Source of the DNA: Sphingomonas populi
Lineage (GTDB): Bacteria > Pseudomonadota > Alphaproteobacteria > Sphingomonadales > Sphingomonadaceae
Direction: 5' to 3'
DNA: 51,226 nt
Assembly: GCF_004208535.1 (NCBI RefSeq)
Contig: NZ_SGIS01000037.1
Coordinates: 1 to 51,226, forward strand
In this document: positions 25,064 to 33,123 of the stretch, one piece after another
Layout: each line of letters starts with the position of its first letter
Position numbering within the stretch: the first letter of the stretch is position 1
Made by a program: the position numbers and the translations under genes
The notes under the pieces: model-generated
What the model was told of the DNA's origin: nothing
Seen by the model: the letters and a program-made list of their open reading frames with translations, nothing else
The model's database searches: none

Positions 25064-25088
25064 CGCCCACCGCCCGGCGTTTTCCTGG

Positions 25089-25340
25089 TTAGCTCAGGCC
25101 GTTGCGGCGATAGTCCTCGAGCAACTTTCGCACGCACGTCTTTTTCTCGTCGGGGATCGTGGGCGAGATTTGTGTGGTGATGGCGCCGCCCTTTTCGATG
25201 CGAACGGCGAACTGCCACGCGGCGAGTTCGCAGCCCTGCAGGATGCTCTGCCGCAGGTCGCTCGAATCATCGGAATAGGCCGCAGTCGGAAGCAGGGTGC
25301 AGAGGGCGGCGATGACGCCGAGCGCTGGACGCATCTTCAT
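25089..25340 (-). CDS. Small exported protein of unknown function
   Basis: The 83-residue protein has a signal peptide (MRPALGVIAALCTLLPTAAY) and a mature part of about 60 residues with two cysteines (LQGCELAAW and KKTCVRKLL), which may form a disulfide. I do not recognise a family. It lies convergent to copB and downstream of the hemerythrin gene on the same strand. The signal peptide and codon pattern make it a likely real gene. Confidence 0.55.
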   Translation of the reverse strand: MKMRPALGVIAALCTLLPTAAYSDDSSDLRQSILQGCELAAWQFAVRIEKGGAITTQISPTIPDEKKTCVRKLLEDYRRNGLS

Positions 25341-25469
25341 TGCTGTGTCGTTCCTGCCTGAGAGAAGGGGCTTACGGCACCTCTTATCTCACGCGCGGCG
25401 ATTTTTCCATCGGATGCTACGCGCCATTGCGGCGGACAGGTCCGGGTGCGAACCCGGACCTGCACCGGT

Positions 25470-26009
25470 TCAGGCGGCGCCGTGCGTATAGCGCTCGAAC
25501 TCCTCTCGGTAGCGCGCGGTGATCCGCTCCTGCTCGTCGGGACCGACATCCTCGGCGAGTTGGAGGAACCACGTCCCTTCTTCCGAATAGATGTGGTGCA
25601 TGACGGCGCCACGGATATGTTCGAGCTTGTCGAGATAATCCTGGCTCATCGGATCGAGCCGTTCGAGCAGGCCCATCTCCATCTTCGCGGCGGACTGCTC
25701 CTGATAGGCGAGTTCGGCGTGGCCGACCTGCTTGTCGGCGGCGAGTGCCGGATAGACCGCCGCTTCTTCGGCGATCGAATGCGCGGTCAACAGCAGGGCG
25801 AGGTCTTTCTGCGCGCGCTGACGGCCGGCGGGGGTCTCGGCGATCTTCACCGCGTCGAACAGCGCCTCGATCTTGCGGTGATGCCGCAGGATTTCGGACA
25901 GCCAACTGCCAGGCGTGGCGACGGCCTCCGCCTTCTTGCGCGCCTCGACCCGCGCCTCTTCGCTCTCGGGTGGGGTTACGGCGGCGACCAGCTTGTCAAT
26001 GACCGACAT
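25470..26009 (-). CDS. Hemerythrin (HHE) domain protein
   Basis: The 179-residue cytoplasmic protein contains the four-helix HHE pattern: ILRHHRKIEALFDAV, then LLTAHSIAEEAAVYPAL, LAYQEQSAAKME and GAVMHHIYSEEGTWF. The His and Glu residues would bind a di-iron centre. Such proteins bind O2 or take part in repair or sensing of oxidative and nitrosative stress; the exact role is not readable. AAAGGAG sits just upstream of ATG 26009. It lies between the copper genes and the leucine-degradation regulator. Confidence 0.88.
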   Translation of the reverse strand: MSVIDKLVAAVTPPESEEARVEARKKAEAVATPGSWLSEILRHHRKIEALFDAVKIAETPAGRQRAQKDLALLLTAHSIAEEAAVYPALAADKQVGHAELAYQEQSAAKMEMGLLERLDPMSQDYLDKLEHIRGAVMHHIYSEEGTWFLQLAEDVGPDEQERITARYREEFERYTHGAA

Positions 26010-26158
26010 GAGATGCTCCTTTGCGGGTCAGAAATACGATCCGACGCCTTGAACGAGTCGATGAAAGCCGCGTTCCGGCCGCACGGTGCCGACTTGATCC
26101 GCATCAGTGTGTTTTCCGACAACGGCCCGGTTTCGGTATTGTCGTGTCTAGGGCGCGA

Positions 26159-27055
26159 TCAGATGATCGGCCTCGCAGGCGACGAGAAGGTCTCGATCGC
26201 GGCGAGGACGATCCCCGGCGGCGCTTGCTCCAGCGGATGTGCGGCCGGCGCGAAGGCGAGACCGATCGTGCGCCGGAGATCGAAACCCTGCAATCGCGCC
26301 GAGCGAACGCCGGGCGCCGTAAAGCTCGTCGGCATCACGGTGATGCCAAGGCCGGCGGCGATCATCTGCAAAACGCGGTCGTCGTTGGTGGTGCGCAAGG
26401 CGAAATGTGGGCGAACGTCCTTGTCGGTGAAGTGGCGGCTGATCGCGGCAAGCGATTCGCAGTGGCGCCGCACGATCATGACATCGTGAGCGACCTCTTC
26501 GGCCGCGATGACATCGCGACCGGCGAGTGCGTGGGTCGCGGGCAGGAACAGGCCGAAGCCCTCGGTGCGCAGCGGGCTTTCGAGGAAGGTTGCGGTGCCC
26601 GTCGCGGTGAGGGTCAGCGCTACGTCGATCCGCCCCTGATTGAGCTTGGCGTGGAGTTCGCGCGCGGTGCCGGGAACCAGCTCGAACGTGGCGGCGGGTG
26701 CGCGCGCCAGCGCGAGGGCGGTCATCCGCGCCAGTTCCGGGCCGGGCAAGCTGTTGAGCACGCCGAGCCGGACGGCGCCCGCATCAGGTTCGAACTGTAC
26801 CGCGCATTTCGCCAGATTGAAGGCGTTCTCGATGCGGCGGGCATGTTCGACGAAGCGCGTGCCCGCAGCCGTCAGTCGCACAGCGCGGTTGGACCGTTCG
26901 AACAGCGGAGCCTCCAGCAACGCTTCGAGCTTGCCGATGCCGACCGAGAGCGTCGGCTGGGTGACCCGGCAATGCTGCGCCGCCGCCGAGAAGGTGCCAT
27001 GATCGACGACGGCGAGGAAATAGCGGACGAGATAGCGTTCGATCATAGATGTCAT
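26159..27055 (-). CDS. LysR-family transcriptional regulator
   Basis: The 298-residue protein has the LysR helix-turn-helix at the N-terminus (VRYFLAVVDHGTFSAAAQHC and VTQPTLSVGIGKLEALLEAP) and a two-lobe effector domain. It is divergent from isovaleryl-CoA dehydrogenase, 75 bases away. It is therefore the likely regulator of the leucine/isovalerate operon, in place of the MerR-type LiuR used by many bacteria. A 15-bp palindrome covers its start codons at 27046 and 27055, which suggests autoregulation. Either ATG could be used. Confidence 0.88.
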   Translation of the reverse strand: MTSMIERYLVRYFLAVVDHGTFSAAAQHCRVTQPTLSVGIGKLEALLEAPLFERSNRAVRLTAAGTRFVEHARRIENAFNLAKCAVQFEPDAGAVRLGVLNSLPGPELARMTALALARAPAATFELVPGTARELHAKLNQGRIDVALTLTATGTATFLESPLRTEGFGLFLPATHALAGRDVIAAEEVAHDVMIVRRHCESLAAISRHFTDKDVRPHFALRTTNDDRVLQMIAAGLGITVMPTSFTAPGVRSARLQGFDLRRTIGLAFAPAAHPLEQAPPGIVLAAIETFSSPARPII

Positions 27056-27059
27056 CTAT
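27045..27059. promoter_or_regulatory. Palindromic LysR-type site over the regulator's start codon
   Basis: ATAGATG-T-CATCTAT is a perfect 7-base inverted repeat around one base. It contains the T-N11-A pattern of LysR-type sites (T27046 to A27058). It overlaps the start codons of the LysR gene and lies 72 bases before the start of ivd. This suits an autoregulatory and activator site; binding is inferred. Confidence 0.45.
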
Positions 27060-27130
27060 CCACCATCTGCGCCGCTTTCAATTTCTCACGCGTTGGCAAA
27101 TCTTCTACGCTGCCGGGCAGGAGAGCAGAT

Positions 27131-28294
27131 ATGACGACATTCGATTTCGGCCTCGGCGAAAACGCCGACATGATCCGCGAGAGCACGGCGCGGTTTGCGG
27201 CGGACAAAATCGCGCCACTCGCCGCCGAGATCGACGCGAAGGACTGGTTCCCCGTCGAGCTATGGCCGCAGATGGGCGAGCTCGGGCTGCACGGCATCAC
27301 CGTGGCGGAGGAGGATGGCGGGCTTGGCCTCGGCTATCTCGAACACGTCGTCGCGCAGGAAGAGGTGGCGCGCGCCTCGGCATCGATCGGGCTGAGCTAT
27401 GGCGCGCATTCCAACCTGTGTGTCAACCAGATCCGCCGCTGGGGTTCGCCCGAACAGAAGGCGCGCTATCTCCCCAAGCTGATCTCGGGCGAGCATGTCG
27501 GCAGTCTCGCCATGTCGGAGGCCGGCGCCGGTTCCGATGTCGTCTCGATGAAGCTCCGGGCCGAGAAGCGCGGCGATCGCTACGTCCTCAACGGCACCAA
27601 ATTCTGGATCACCAACGCGACCTATGCCGATACTCTGGTCGTCTACGCCAAGACCGGCGAAGGATCGAAGGGCATCACCACCTTCCTGATCGAGAAGGAC
27701 ATGAAGGGCTTCTCGATCGGGCAGAAGATCGACAAGATGGGAATGCGCGGTTCGCCGACCGCGGAACTGGTGTTCGACGATTGCGAAGTGCCGCAAGAGA
27801 ACATCATGGGGCCGCTCAACGGCGGGGTCGGGGTGTTGATGTCGGGGCTGGATTACGAGCGGACCGTGCTGGCGGGCATTCAGCTCGGCATCATGCAGGC
27901 GTGTCTTGATGTGGTGCTGCCCTATGTTCGCGAGCGCCAGCAGTTCGGCAAGCCGATCGGCGCGTTCCAGCTTATGCAGGCGAAGATCGCCGACATGTAC
28001 GTCGCGCTCAACAGCGCGCGCGCCTATGTGTATGCGGTGGCGAAGGCGTGCGACGCGGGCCGCACGACGCGGTTCGACGCGGCGGGCGCGATCCTGCTGG
28101 CGAGCGAGAATGCGATGAAGACCGCGCTGGAGGCGGTACAGGCGCTCGGCGGTGCGGGTTATACCAAGGACTGGCCGGTCGAGCGCTTCATGCGCGACGC
28201 CAAACTGCTCGACATCGGTGCCGGCACCAACGAGATTCGCCGCATGCTGATCGGCCGCGAACTGATCGGCGCGCCTGAGCGGGTCGCGCAGTGA
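27131..28294 (+). CDS. ivd: Isovaleryl-CoA dehydrogenase
   Basis: This is a 387-residue acyl-CoA dehydrogenase. FAD and substrate motifs include LAMSEAGAGSDVVSMKLRAE, KFWITNATYADTLVVYAKTG and GGAGYTKDWPVERFMRDAKL. The catalytic glutamate is placed as in isovaleryl-CoA dehydrogenase, in SGLDYERTVLAG (Glu243), not in the C-terminal position of the short- and medium-chain enzymes. It oxidises isovaleryl-CoA to 3-methylcrotonyl-CoA in leucine breakdown and passes electrons to ETF. The next two genes encode the enzyme for the following step, which supports this assignment. Its stop overlaps the next start (GTGA). Confidence 0.93.
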   Translation: MTTFDFGLGENADMIRESTARFAADKIAPLAAEIDAKDWFPVELWPQMGELGLHGITVAEEDGGLGLGYLEHVVAQEEVARASASIGLSYGAHSNLCVNQIRRWGSPEQKARYLPKLISGEHVGSLAMSEAGAGSDVVSMKLRAEKRGDRYVLNGTKFWITNATYADTLVVYAKTGEGSKGITTFLIEKDMKGFSIGQKIDKMGMRGSPTAELVFDDCEVPQENIMGPLNGGVGVLMSGLDYERTVLAGIQLGIMQACLDVVLPYVRERQQFGKPIGAFQLMQAKIADMYVALNSARAYVYAVAKACDAGRTTRFDAAGAILLASENAMKTALEAVQALGGAGYTKDWPVERFMRDAKLLDIGAGTNEIRRMLIGRELIGAPERVAQ

Positions 28295-29892
28295 GCGCGC
28301 CCGTCCTCGACACCAAGCTGGCGATCGACAGCGACGGCTTCCGCGCCAACGCGGCGCACAACCGCGCGCTCGCCGAGACGTTGCGGGCGAAGGTCGCAGC
28401 GGCTGCGCAAGGCGGGTCGGAAAGTGCGCGCGCCAAGCATGTCGCGCGCGGTAAGCTGCTGCCGCGCGAGCGGGTCGAACATCTGCTCGATCCGGGCTCG
28501 CCGTTTCTGGAAGTTGGGCAGCTTGCCGCCAACGGGCTGTACGGCGACGAGGTTCCGGGTGCCGGGCTGATCGCCGGCATCGGCCGCGTGTCGGGGCGGC
28601 AGGTGATGATCGCCTGCAACGACGCGACGGTAAAGGGCGGCACCTATTATCCGATGACGGTGAAGAAGCATCTCCGCGCGCAGGAGATCGCGCTCGAGAA
28701 CCGGCTGCCGTGCATCTACCTCGTCGATTCGGGCGGCGCCAACCTGCCTAACCAGGCGGAAGTGTTCCCGGACAAGGAGCATTTCGGCCGCATCTTCTTC
28801 AACCAGGCCAATATGAGCGCGCGGGGGATCGCACAGATCGCCTGCGTGATGGGGAGTTGCACCGCCGGCGGCGCCTATGTGCCGGCGATGTCCGATGAAT
28901 CGGTGATCGTGCGCAATCAGGGCACCATCTTTCTCGCCGGGCCGCCGCTGGTGCAGGCGGCGACGGGCGAGGTGATCTCGGCCGAAGACCTTGGTGGCGG
29001 CGATCTCCACGCGCGCCGCTCGGGCGTGGTCGATCATCTCGCCGAGAACGACGCGCACGCGCTGACGATCGTGCGCGATATCGTCTCGACTTTGGCGGCC
29101 GACCGCACGCCCGATCTGGCGCTGCGCGCGCCGCGCCCGCCCGCGTTCGATCCGCAGGAGCTGTACGGCGTGATCCCCGATGACGTGCGCGCGCCCTATG
29201 ACGTGCATGAGGTGATCGCGCGGCTGGTTGACGGGTCCGAATTCCATGCGTTCAAGCCGCTCTACGGCACCACTTTGGTCTGCGGGTTCGCGCATATCTG
29301 GGGGATGCCGGTCGCGATTCTCGCCAACAACGGCGTGCTGTTCAGCGAAAGCGCGATCAAGGGCGCACATTTCATCGAGCTGGCGTGCCAGCGGCGTATC
29401 CCGTTGCTGTTCCTCCAGAACATCTCGGGTTTCATGGTCGGCGGCAAATATGAGGCAGAGGGTATCGCCAAGAACGGCGCCAAGCTGGTGACGGCGGTCG
29501 CCACCGCATCGGTGCCCAAGATCACCGTGCTGATCGGCGGCAGCTTCGGCGCGGGTAATTACGGCATGTGTGGACGCGCGTACCAGCCGCGCTTCCTGTT
29601 CGCCTGGCCCAATGCGCGGATCAGCGTGATGGGCGGCGAGCAGGCGGCGAGCGTGCTCGCGACCGTCCACCGCGACGCGGCGACCTGGACGCCCGAGCAG
29701 GCGGAAGCCTTCAAGGCGCCGATCCGCGCGAAATATGAGGAAGAGGGCAACCCCTATTACGCGACCGCGCGGCTGTGGGACGATGGCATCATCGATCCCG
29801 CCCAGACCCGCGACGTGTTGGGGATCGCCTTTGCCGCGACGCTGAACGCCGCCGTTCCCGAACGAGCGCAGTTCGGCGTGTTCAGGATGTAA
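28291..29892 (+). CDS. 3-methylcrotonyl-CoA carboxylase, carboxyltransferase (beta) subunit
   Basis: The 533-residue protein has the two-lobed crotonase-fold carboxyltransferase plan. Typical blocks are LARGKLLPRERV-like VARGKLLPRERVEHLLDPGS, CIYLVDSGGANLPNQAEVFP, CVMGSCTAGGAYVPAMSDES and LFLQNISGFMVGGKYEAEGI, followed by SFGAGNYGMCGRAYQPRFLF. The NISGFMVG and GNYGMCGRA blocks are characteristic of the methylcrotonyl-CoA enzyme. It transfers CO2 from biotin to 3-methylcrotonyl-CoA. The GTG start overlaps the ivd stop, and the biotin-carrying subunit follows five bases later. Confidence 0.93.
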   Translation: MSAPVLDTKLAIDSDGFRANAAHNRALAETLRAKVAAAAQGGSESARAKHVARGKLLPRERVEHLLDPGSPFLEVGQLAANGLYGDEVPGAGLIAGIGRVSGRQVMIACNDATVKGGTYYPMTVKKHLRAQEIALENRLPCIYLVDSGGANLPNQAEVFPDKEHFGRIFFNQANMSARGIAQIACVMGSCTAGGAYVPAMSDESVIVRNQGTIFLAGPPLVQAATGEVISAEDLGGGDLHARRSGVVDHLAENDAHALTIVRDIVSTLAADRTPDLALRAPRPPAFDPQELYGVIPDDVRAPYDVHEVIARLVDGSEFHAFKPLYGTTLVCGFAHIWGMPVAILANNGVLFSESAIKGAHFIELACQRRIPLLFLQNISGFMVGGKYEAEGIAKNGAKLVTAVATASVPKITVLIGGSFGAGNYGMCGRAYQPRFLFAWPNARISVMGGEQAASVLATVHRDAATWTPEQAEAFKAPIRAKYEEEGNPYYATARLWDDGIIDPAQTRDVLGIAFAATLNAAVPERAQFGVFRM

Positions 29893-29896
29893 TATC

Positions 29897-31738
29897 ATGA
29901 TGAAATCGCTCCTGATCGCCAACCGTGGCGAGATCGCCTGCCGGATCATTCGCACCGCGCGCAGGCTCGGCATCCGCACGATCGCGGTCTATTCGGACGC
30001 CGATGCGCAGGCGCTGCATGTGCGGCTTGCGGACGCGGCGGTGCATATCGGCCCGTCGCCGGCGCGCGAGAGCTATCTGCTTGGCGACCGCATCATCGCC
30101 GCCGCGCAGGCGAGCGGCGCCGAGGCGATCCACCCCGGCTATGGCTTCCTGTCCGAGAATGCGGCTTTCGCCGAGGCGGTGCAGGCGGCGGGGCTGATCT
30201 GGGTCGGCCCCAACCCGGCCTCGATCACCGCGATGGGCCTCAAGGACGCGGCCAAGACGCTGATGCAGGCGGCGGGCGTGCCGACCACGCCGGGCTATCT
30301 CGGCGAGGATCAATCGCCCGAGCGGCTGCGGGCGGAAGCCGATGCGATCGGCTATCCGGTGCTCATCAAGGCGGTCGCCGGCGGCGGCGGCAAGGGCATG
30401 CGCAAGGTCGATGTGGCGGAGGACTTCGCCGACGCCTTGCTGTCCTGCCAGCGCGAGGCGGCGTCGAGCTTCGGCAATCAGCAGGTGTTGCTGGAGAAGT
30501 GGATCACCAACCCACGCCATATCGAGGTGCAGGTGTTCGGCGACACGCACGGCAATGTCGTGCATCTGTTCGAGCGCGATTGCTCGCTCCAGCGCCGTCA
30601 CCAGAAGGTGATTGAGGAAGCCCCGGCGCCGGACATGGACGCGACGACACGCGCTGCGGTGTGCGCGGCGGCGGTGGCGGCGGCGCGCGCGGTCGACTAT
30701 GTCGGCGCGGGCACGATCGAGTTCATCGCTGATGGTTCGCAGGGGCTTCGCGCCGACCGGATCTGGTTCATGGAAATGAACACCCGGCTTCAGGTCGAGC
30801 ATCCCGTCACCGAGGCGATCACCGGGCAGGATCTGGTCGAATGGCAGTTGCGCGTCGCCTCGGGCGAGCCTTTGCCCCGGCGGCAGGACGAGCTTGCGAT
30901 CCATGGCTGGGCGATGGAAGCACGGCTCTACGCGGAAGACCCGGCCAAAGGTTTCCTGCCGTCGATCGGGCGGCTCGACACGTTCCGCATCGGCGGTGAT
31001 TGTCGGGTCGATACCGGCGTCGAGCAGGGCGCGGAGATTTCGCCGTTCTATGATCCGATGATCGCCAAGGTGATCGCCCACGGCGCGGATCGCGATGCGG
31101 CACGGCGCACGCTGATGGCGGCGCTCGACGATACGGTCATCTGGCCGCTACGCACCAACGCCGCGTTTCTCGTGCGCGCGCTCGACAATGCCGACTTCGC
31201 CGCCGCCAAGCTCGACACCGGGCTGATCGCGCGTGAAGGCGATGCGCTGATGCCGGCCGAGCGCCCGGGTAATGATGTGCTCGCGCGTGCCGCCGAGCGT
31301 CTGGTCGCGCCATCGACCGGCCCGGTCGGTTTTCGGCTCAATGCGCCCGTGCGGCGTGACGCTGGCTTTCTGCTCAACGGCGTGCCTGTTACGGTCGCGT
31401 TCGATCCGTCGCGTGCCGCCGGTGGTCTGGAAGACACGCTGCTGACCGAACACGGCCAGACGTGGCAGCTTCGGGCGTGGCGCGTCGAAGGCGCGGGCGG
31501 GCAGGGCGCGGGCGACGGCGCGATCCTGTCGCCGATGCCGGGACGCGTCATTGCTGTCGCGGTCGCAGCGGGGGATGCTGTGCGCAAAGGGCAGAAGCTC
31601 GTTACCGTCGAGGCGATGAAGATGGAGCACAGCCTGACCGCACCGTTCGACGGCATCATCGCCGAACTCAACGCGCGCGAGGGCGGGCAGGTGAGCGAAG
31701 GCACGTTGCTGGTGCGGATCGAACCGTCAGAGGGGTGA
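29897..31738 (+). CDS. 3-methylcrotonyl-CoA carboxylase, biotin-containing (alpha) subunit
   Basis: The 613-residue protein has a biotin carboxylase domain (LLIANRGEIACRIIRTARRL, then LIKAVAGGGGKGMRKV and FMEMNTRLQVEHPVTEAITG; residues 1-450). A linking region and a biotinyl domain follow. EAMKMEHSL carries the biotinylated Lys575, about 38 residues from the C-terminus. It carboxylates its biotin with ATP and bicarbonate for the beta subunit encoded upstream. Domain order and length are normal for acyl-CoA carboxylase alpha subunits, and the operon with ivd identifies the substrate. Enoyl-CoA hydratase and HMG-CoA lyase of the same pathway are not in this window. Confidence 0.93.
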   Translation: MMKSLLIANRGEIACRIIRTARRLGIRTIAVYSDADAQALHVRLADAAVHIGPSPARESYLLGDRIIAAAQASGAEAIHPGYGFLSENAAFAEAVQAAGLIWVGPNPASITAMGLKDAAKTLMQAAGVPTTPGYLGEDQSPERLRAEADAIGYPVLIKAVAGGGGKGMRKVDVAEDFADALLSCQREAASSFGNQQVLLEKWITNPRHIEVQVFGDTHGNVVHLFERDCSLQRRHQKVIEEAPAPDMDATTRAAVCAAAVAAARAVDYVGAGTIEFIADGSQGLRADRIWFMEMNTRLQVEHPVTEAITGQDLVEWQLRVASGEPLPRRQDELAIHGWAMEARLYAEDPAKGFLPSIGRLDTFRIGGDCRVDTGVEQGAEISPFYDPMIAKVIAHGADRDAARRTLMAALDDTVIWPLRTNAAFLVRALDNADFAAAKLDTGLIAREGDALMPAERPGNDVLARAAERLVAPSTGPVGFRLNAPVRRDAGFLLNGVPVTVAFDPSRAAGGLEDTLLTEHGQTWQLRAWRVEGAGGQGAGDGAILSPMPGRVIAVAVAAGDAVRKGQKLVTVEAMKMEHSLTAPFDGIIAELNAREGGQVSEGTLLVRIEPSEG

Positions 31739-31798
31739 TCGCCGGGCGCGGCTCTTCTGCGTGCGTCAGGCGTTGCGCACCGGGTTAAGGAGTTACCC

Positions 31799-32641
31799 AT
31801 GTCGACACATTCGCTTCCCCCCGCCTTCTCGACCGGATCGACCGCTGTCGTCACCGGCGCCGCCAGCGGGATCGGCTTCGCCGTCGCCTCGCGGTTGCTT
31901 GGGATGGGCCTCAAGGTCGCGCTCGCCGATCTTGGCGGCGAGACGCTTGATGCGGCGGGCAGGGCGCTTGCCGAAGCGGGTGAGGTGCTGGTCGTGCCGA
32001 CCGACGTATCTTCGCCGCAGGACGTCGAACGTCTGCGCGATCGGGTGCTCGCGGAATGGGGCTTCGTCTCCGTGCTGATGAACAACGCCGCGACCGGCCA
32101 CAATCCCGGCCTGCCGTGGGAGAATGCCGCCGGGTGGCAGGCGCTGCTCGACATCAATCTGATGGGCGTGCTGCACGGCGTCCAGGCGTTCGTGCCGGCG
32201 ATGCTCGCGCAGGATCGGCCGGGCATCGTCATCAACACCGGGTCGAAACAGGGGATCACCAGCCCGCCGGGCAATTTCGCGTACAACCTGTCGAAGGCGG
32301 GCGTGCGCAGCTACACCGAGTCGCTGGCGCATGCGCTGCGCGAGGCGACCGGCGAGCGCATTTCGGCGCATCTGCTCATCCCGGGCTTCACCTTCACCGG
32401 CATGACCGGCCGGCCGGAAAAGCCCGCAGCGGCATGGTCGGCCGAACAGGTCGCCGATTTCATGCTCGACCGCATCGCGCAGGGCGATTTCTACATCCTG
32501 TGCCCCGACAACGACGTCGATCGCGCGACCGACGAAAAGCGGATGCGCTGGGCGATGGACGACATCATCGCCAACCGTCCGGCACTGTCGCGCTGGCATC
32601 CCGACTACGCGGCGGCGTTCGCCGCGTTCGTCGCCGAATAG
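31799..32641 (+). CDS. Short-chain dehydrogenase/reductase
   Basis: The 280-residue classical SDR has the cofactor motif TAVVTGAASGIGFAVASRLL, the NNAAT motif, a catalytic serine in VINTGSKQGIT and the YxxxK pair in FAYNLSKAGVRSYTESL. The residue after the second cofactor strand is aspartate (VALADLGGE), which favours NAD. The reaction is unknown. AAGGAG precedes the ATG. It follows the carboxylase gene by 60 bases on the same strand and may be read with it. Confidence 0.85.
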   Translation: MSTHSLPPAFSTGSTAVVTGAASGIGFAVASRLLGMGLKVALADLGGETLDAAGRALAEAGEVLVVPTDVSSPQDVERLRDRVLAEWGFVSVLMNNAATGHNPGLPWENAAGWQALLDINLMGVLHGVQAFVPAMLAQDRPGIVINTGSKQGITSPPGNFAYNLSKAGVRSYTESLAHALREATGERISAHLLIPGFTFTGMTGRPEKPAAAWSAEQVADFMLDRIAQGDFYILCPDNDVDRATDEKRMRWAMDDIIANRPALSRWHPDYAAAFAAFVAE

Positions 32642-32961
32642 CGCGACCTCAGGCGCAACCCCGTGTCACGAGCTGTCGCGGTGCCGTAGCGAGATCGTCG
32701 CTCGGCACCCCTAAGCGCTGCCCGGGTTGCGAGGGACAGCAACCGTAAAACAACACAGCGCTTGCCCTCGCGGACACGCGCCAGCCGCCGTGTGCCCGAT
32801 CGAACCCAAGGGGCGGTATTTTGATGATGATATTTCCTATGCGGTTGTGCCGGCCCAGCCTGGTCACCGCTCTGGTCAAACATCAGCACGGCATCGTCGG
32901 GGAGGGTCACGATAGTTTCGACTAGGGTCGCCGCTCCTCGTCATCAGCGATCATCAAATGC
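32642..32961. other. Gene-free stretch between SDR and TonB receptor promoter
   Basis: I see no gene, repeat or RNA here. The sequence after it (32962-33123) is the promoter region and leader of the TonB receptor gene. Confidence 0.5.
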
Positions 32962-32990
32962 TTGCCAATCGAGAAAACGCGCTCTATCAC
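32962..32990 (+). promoter_or_regulatory. Sigma70-type promoter of the C-glycoside-locus TonB receptor
   Basis: TTGCCA (32962-32967) and TATCAC (32985-32990) are 17 bases apart. The palindromic operator at 32993-33009 begins two bases downstream, where transcription should start, so a bound repressor would block it. The leader to the ATG is about 125 bases. Confidence 0.5.
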
Positions 32991-32992
32991 AA

Positions 32993-33009
32993 TCTAATCA
33001 GTGATTAGA
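32993..33009. promoter_or_regulatory. 17-bp palindromic operator, probable TetR site (receptor promoter)
   Basis: TCTAATCA-G-TGATTAGA is a perfect 8-base inverted repeat around one base. A second copy with 14 of 17 identical bases lies at 37763-37779, between the TetR gene and the deglycosidase operon. The two sites tie the receptor and the operon to one regulator, most simply the TetR protein encoded beside the second site. Confidence 0.65.
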
Positions 33010-33123
33010 CTGGTGTTAACATCCGAACCGGCGCGTAAGCGCCCGGCAAATTCCGGGTGAAAAAAGAACCGTGCCAAAGACGCCACTTGTCGAGCGTCGA
33101 CGTATGAGGAGGGGACTATCGCT

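Noticed and set aside
26021..27130. Plus-strand extension of isovaleryl-CoA dehydrogenase across the LysR gene
   Set aside because: The extra 370 codons are antisense to LysR and resemble nothing. The enzyme family starts at the ATG at 27131.
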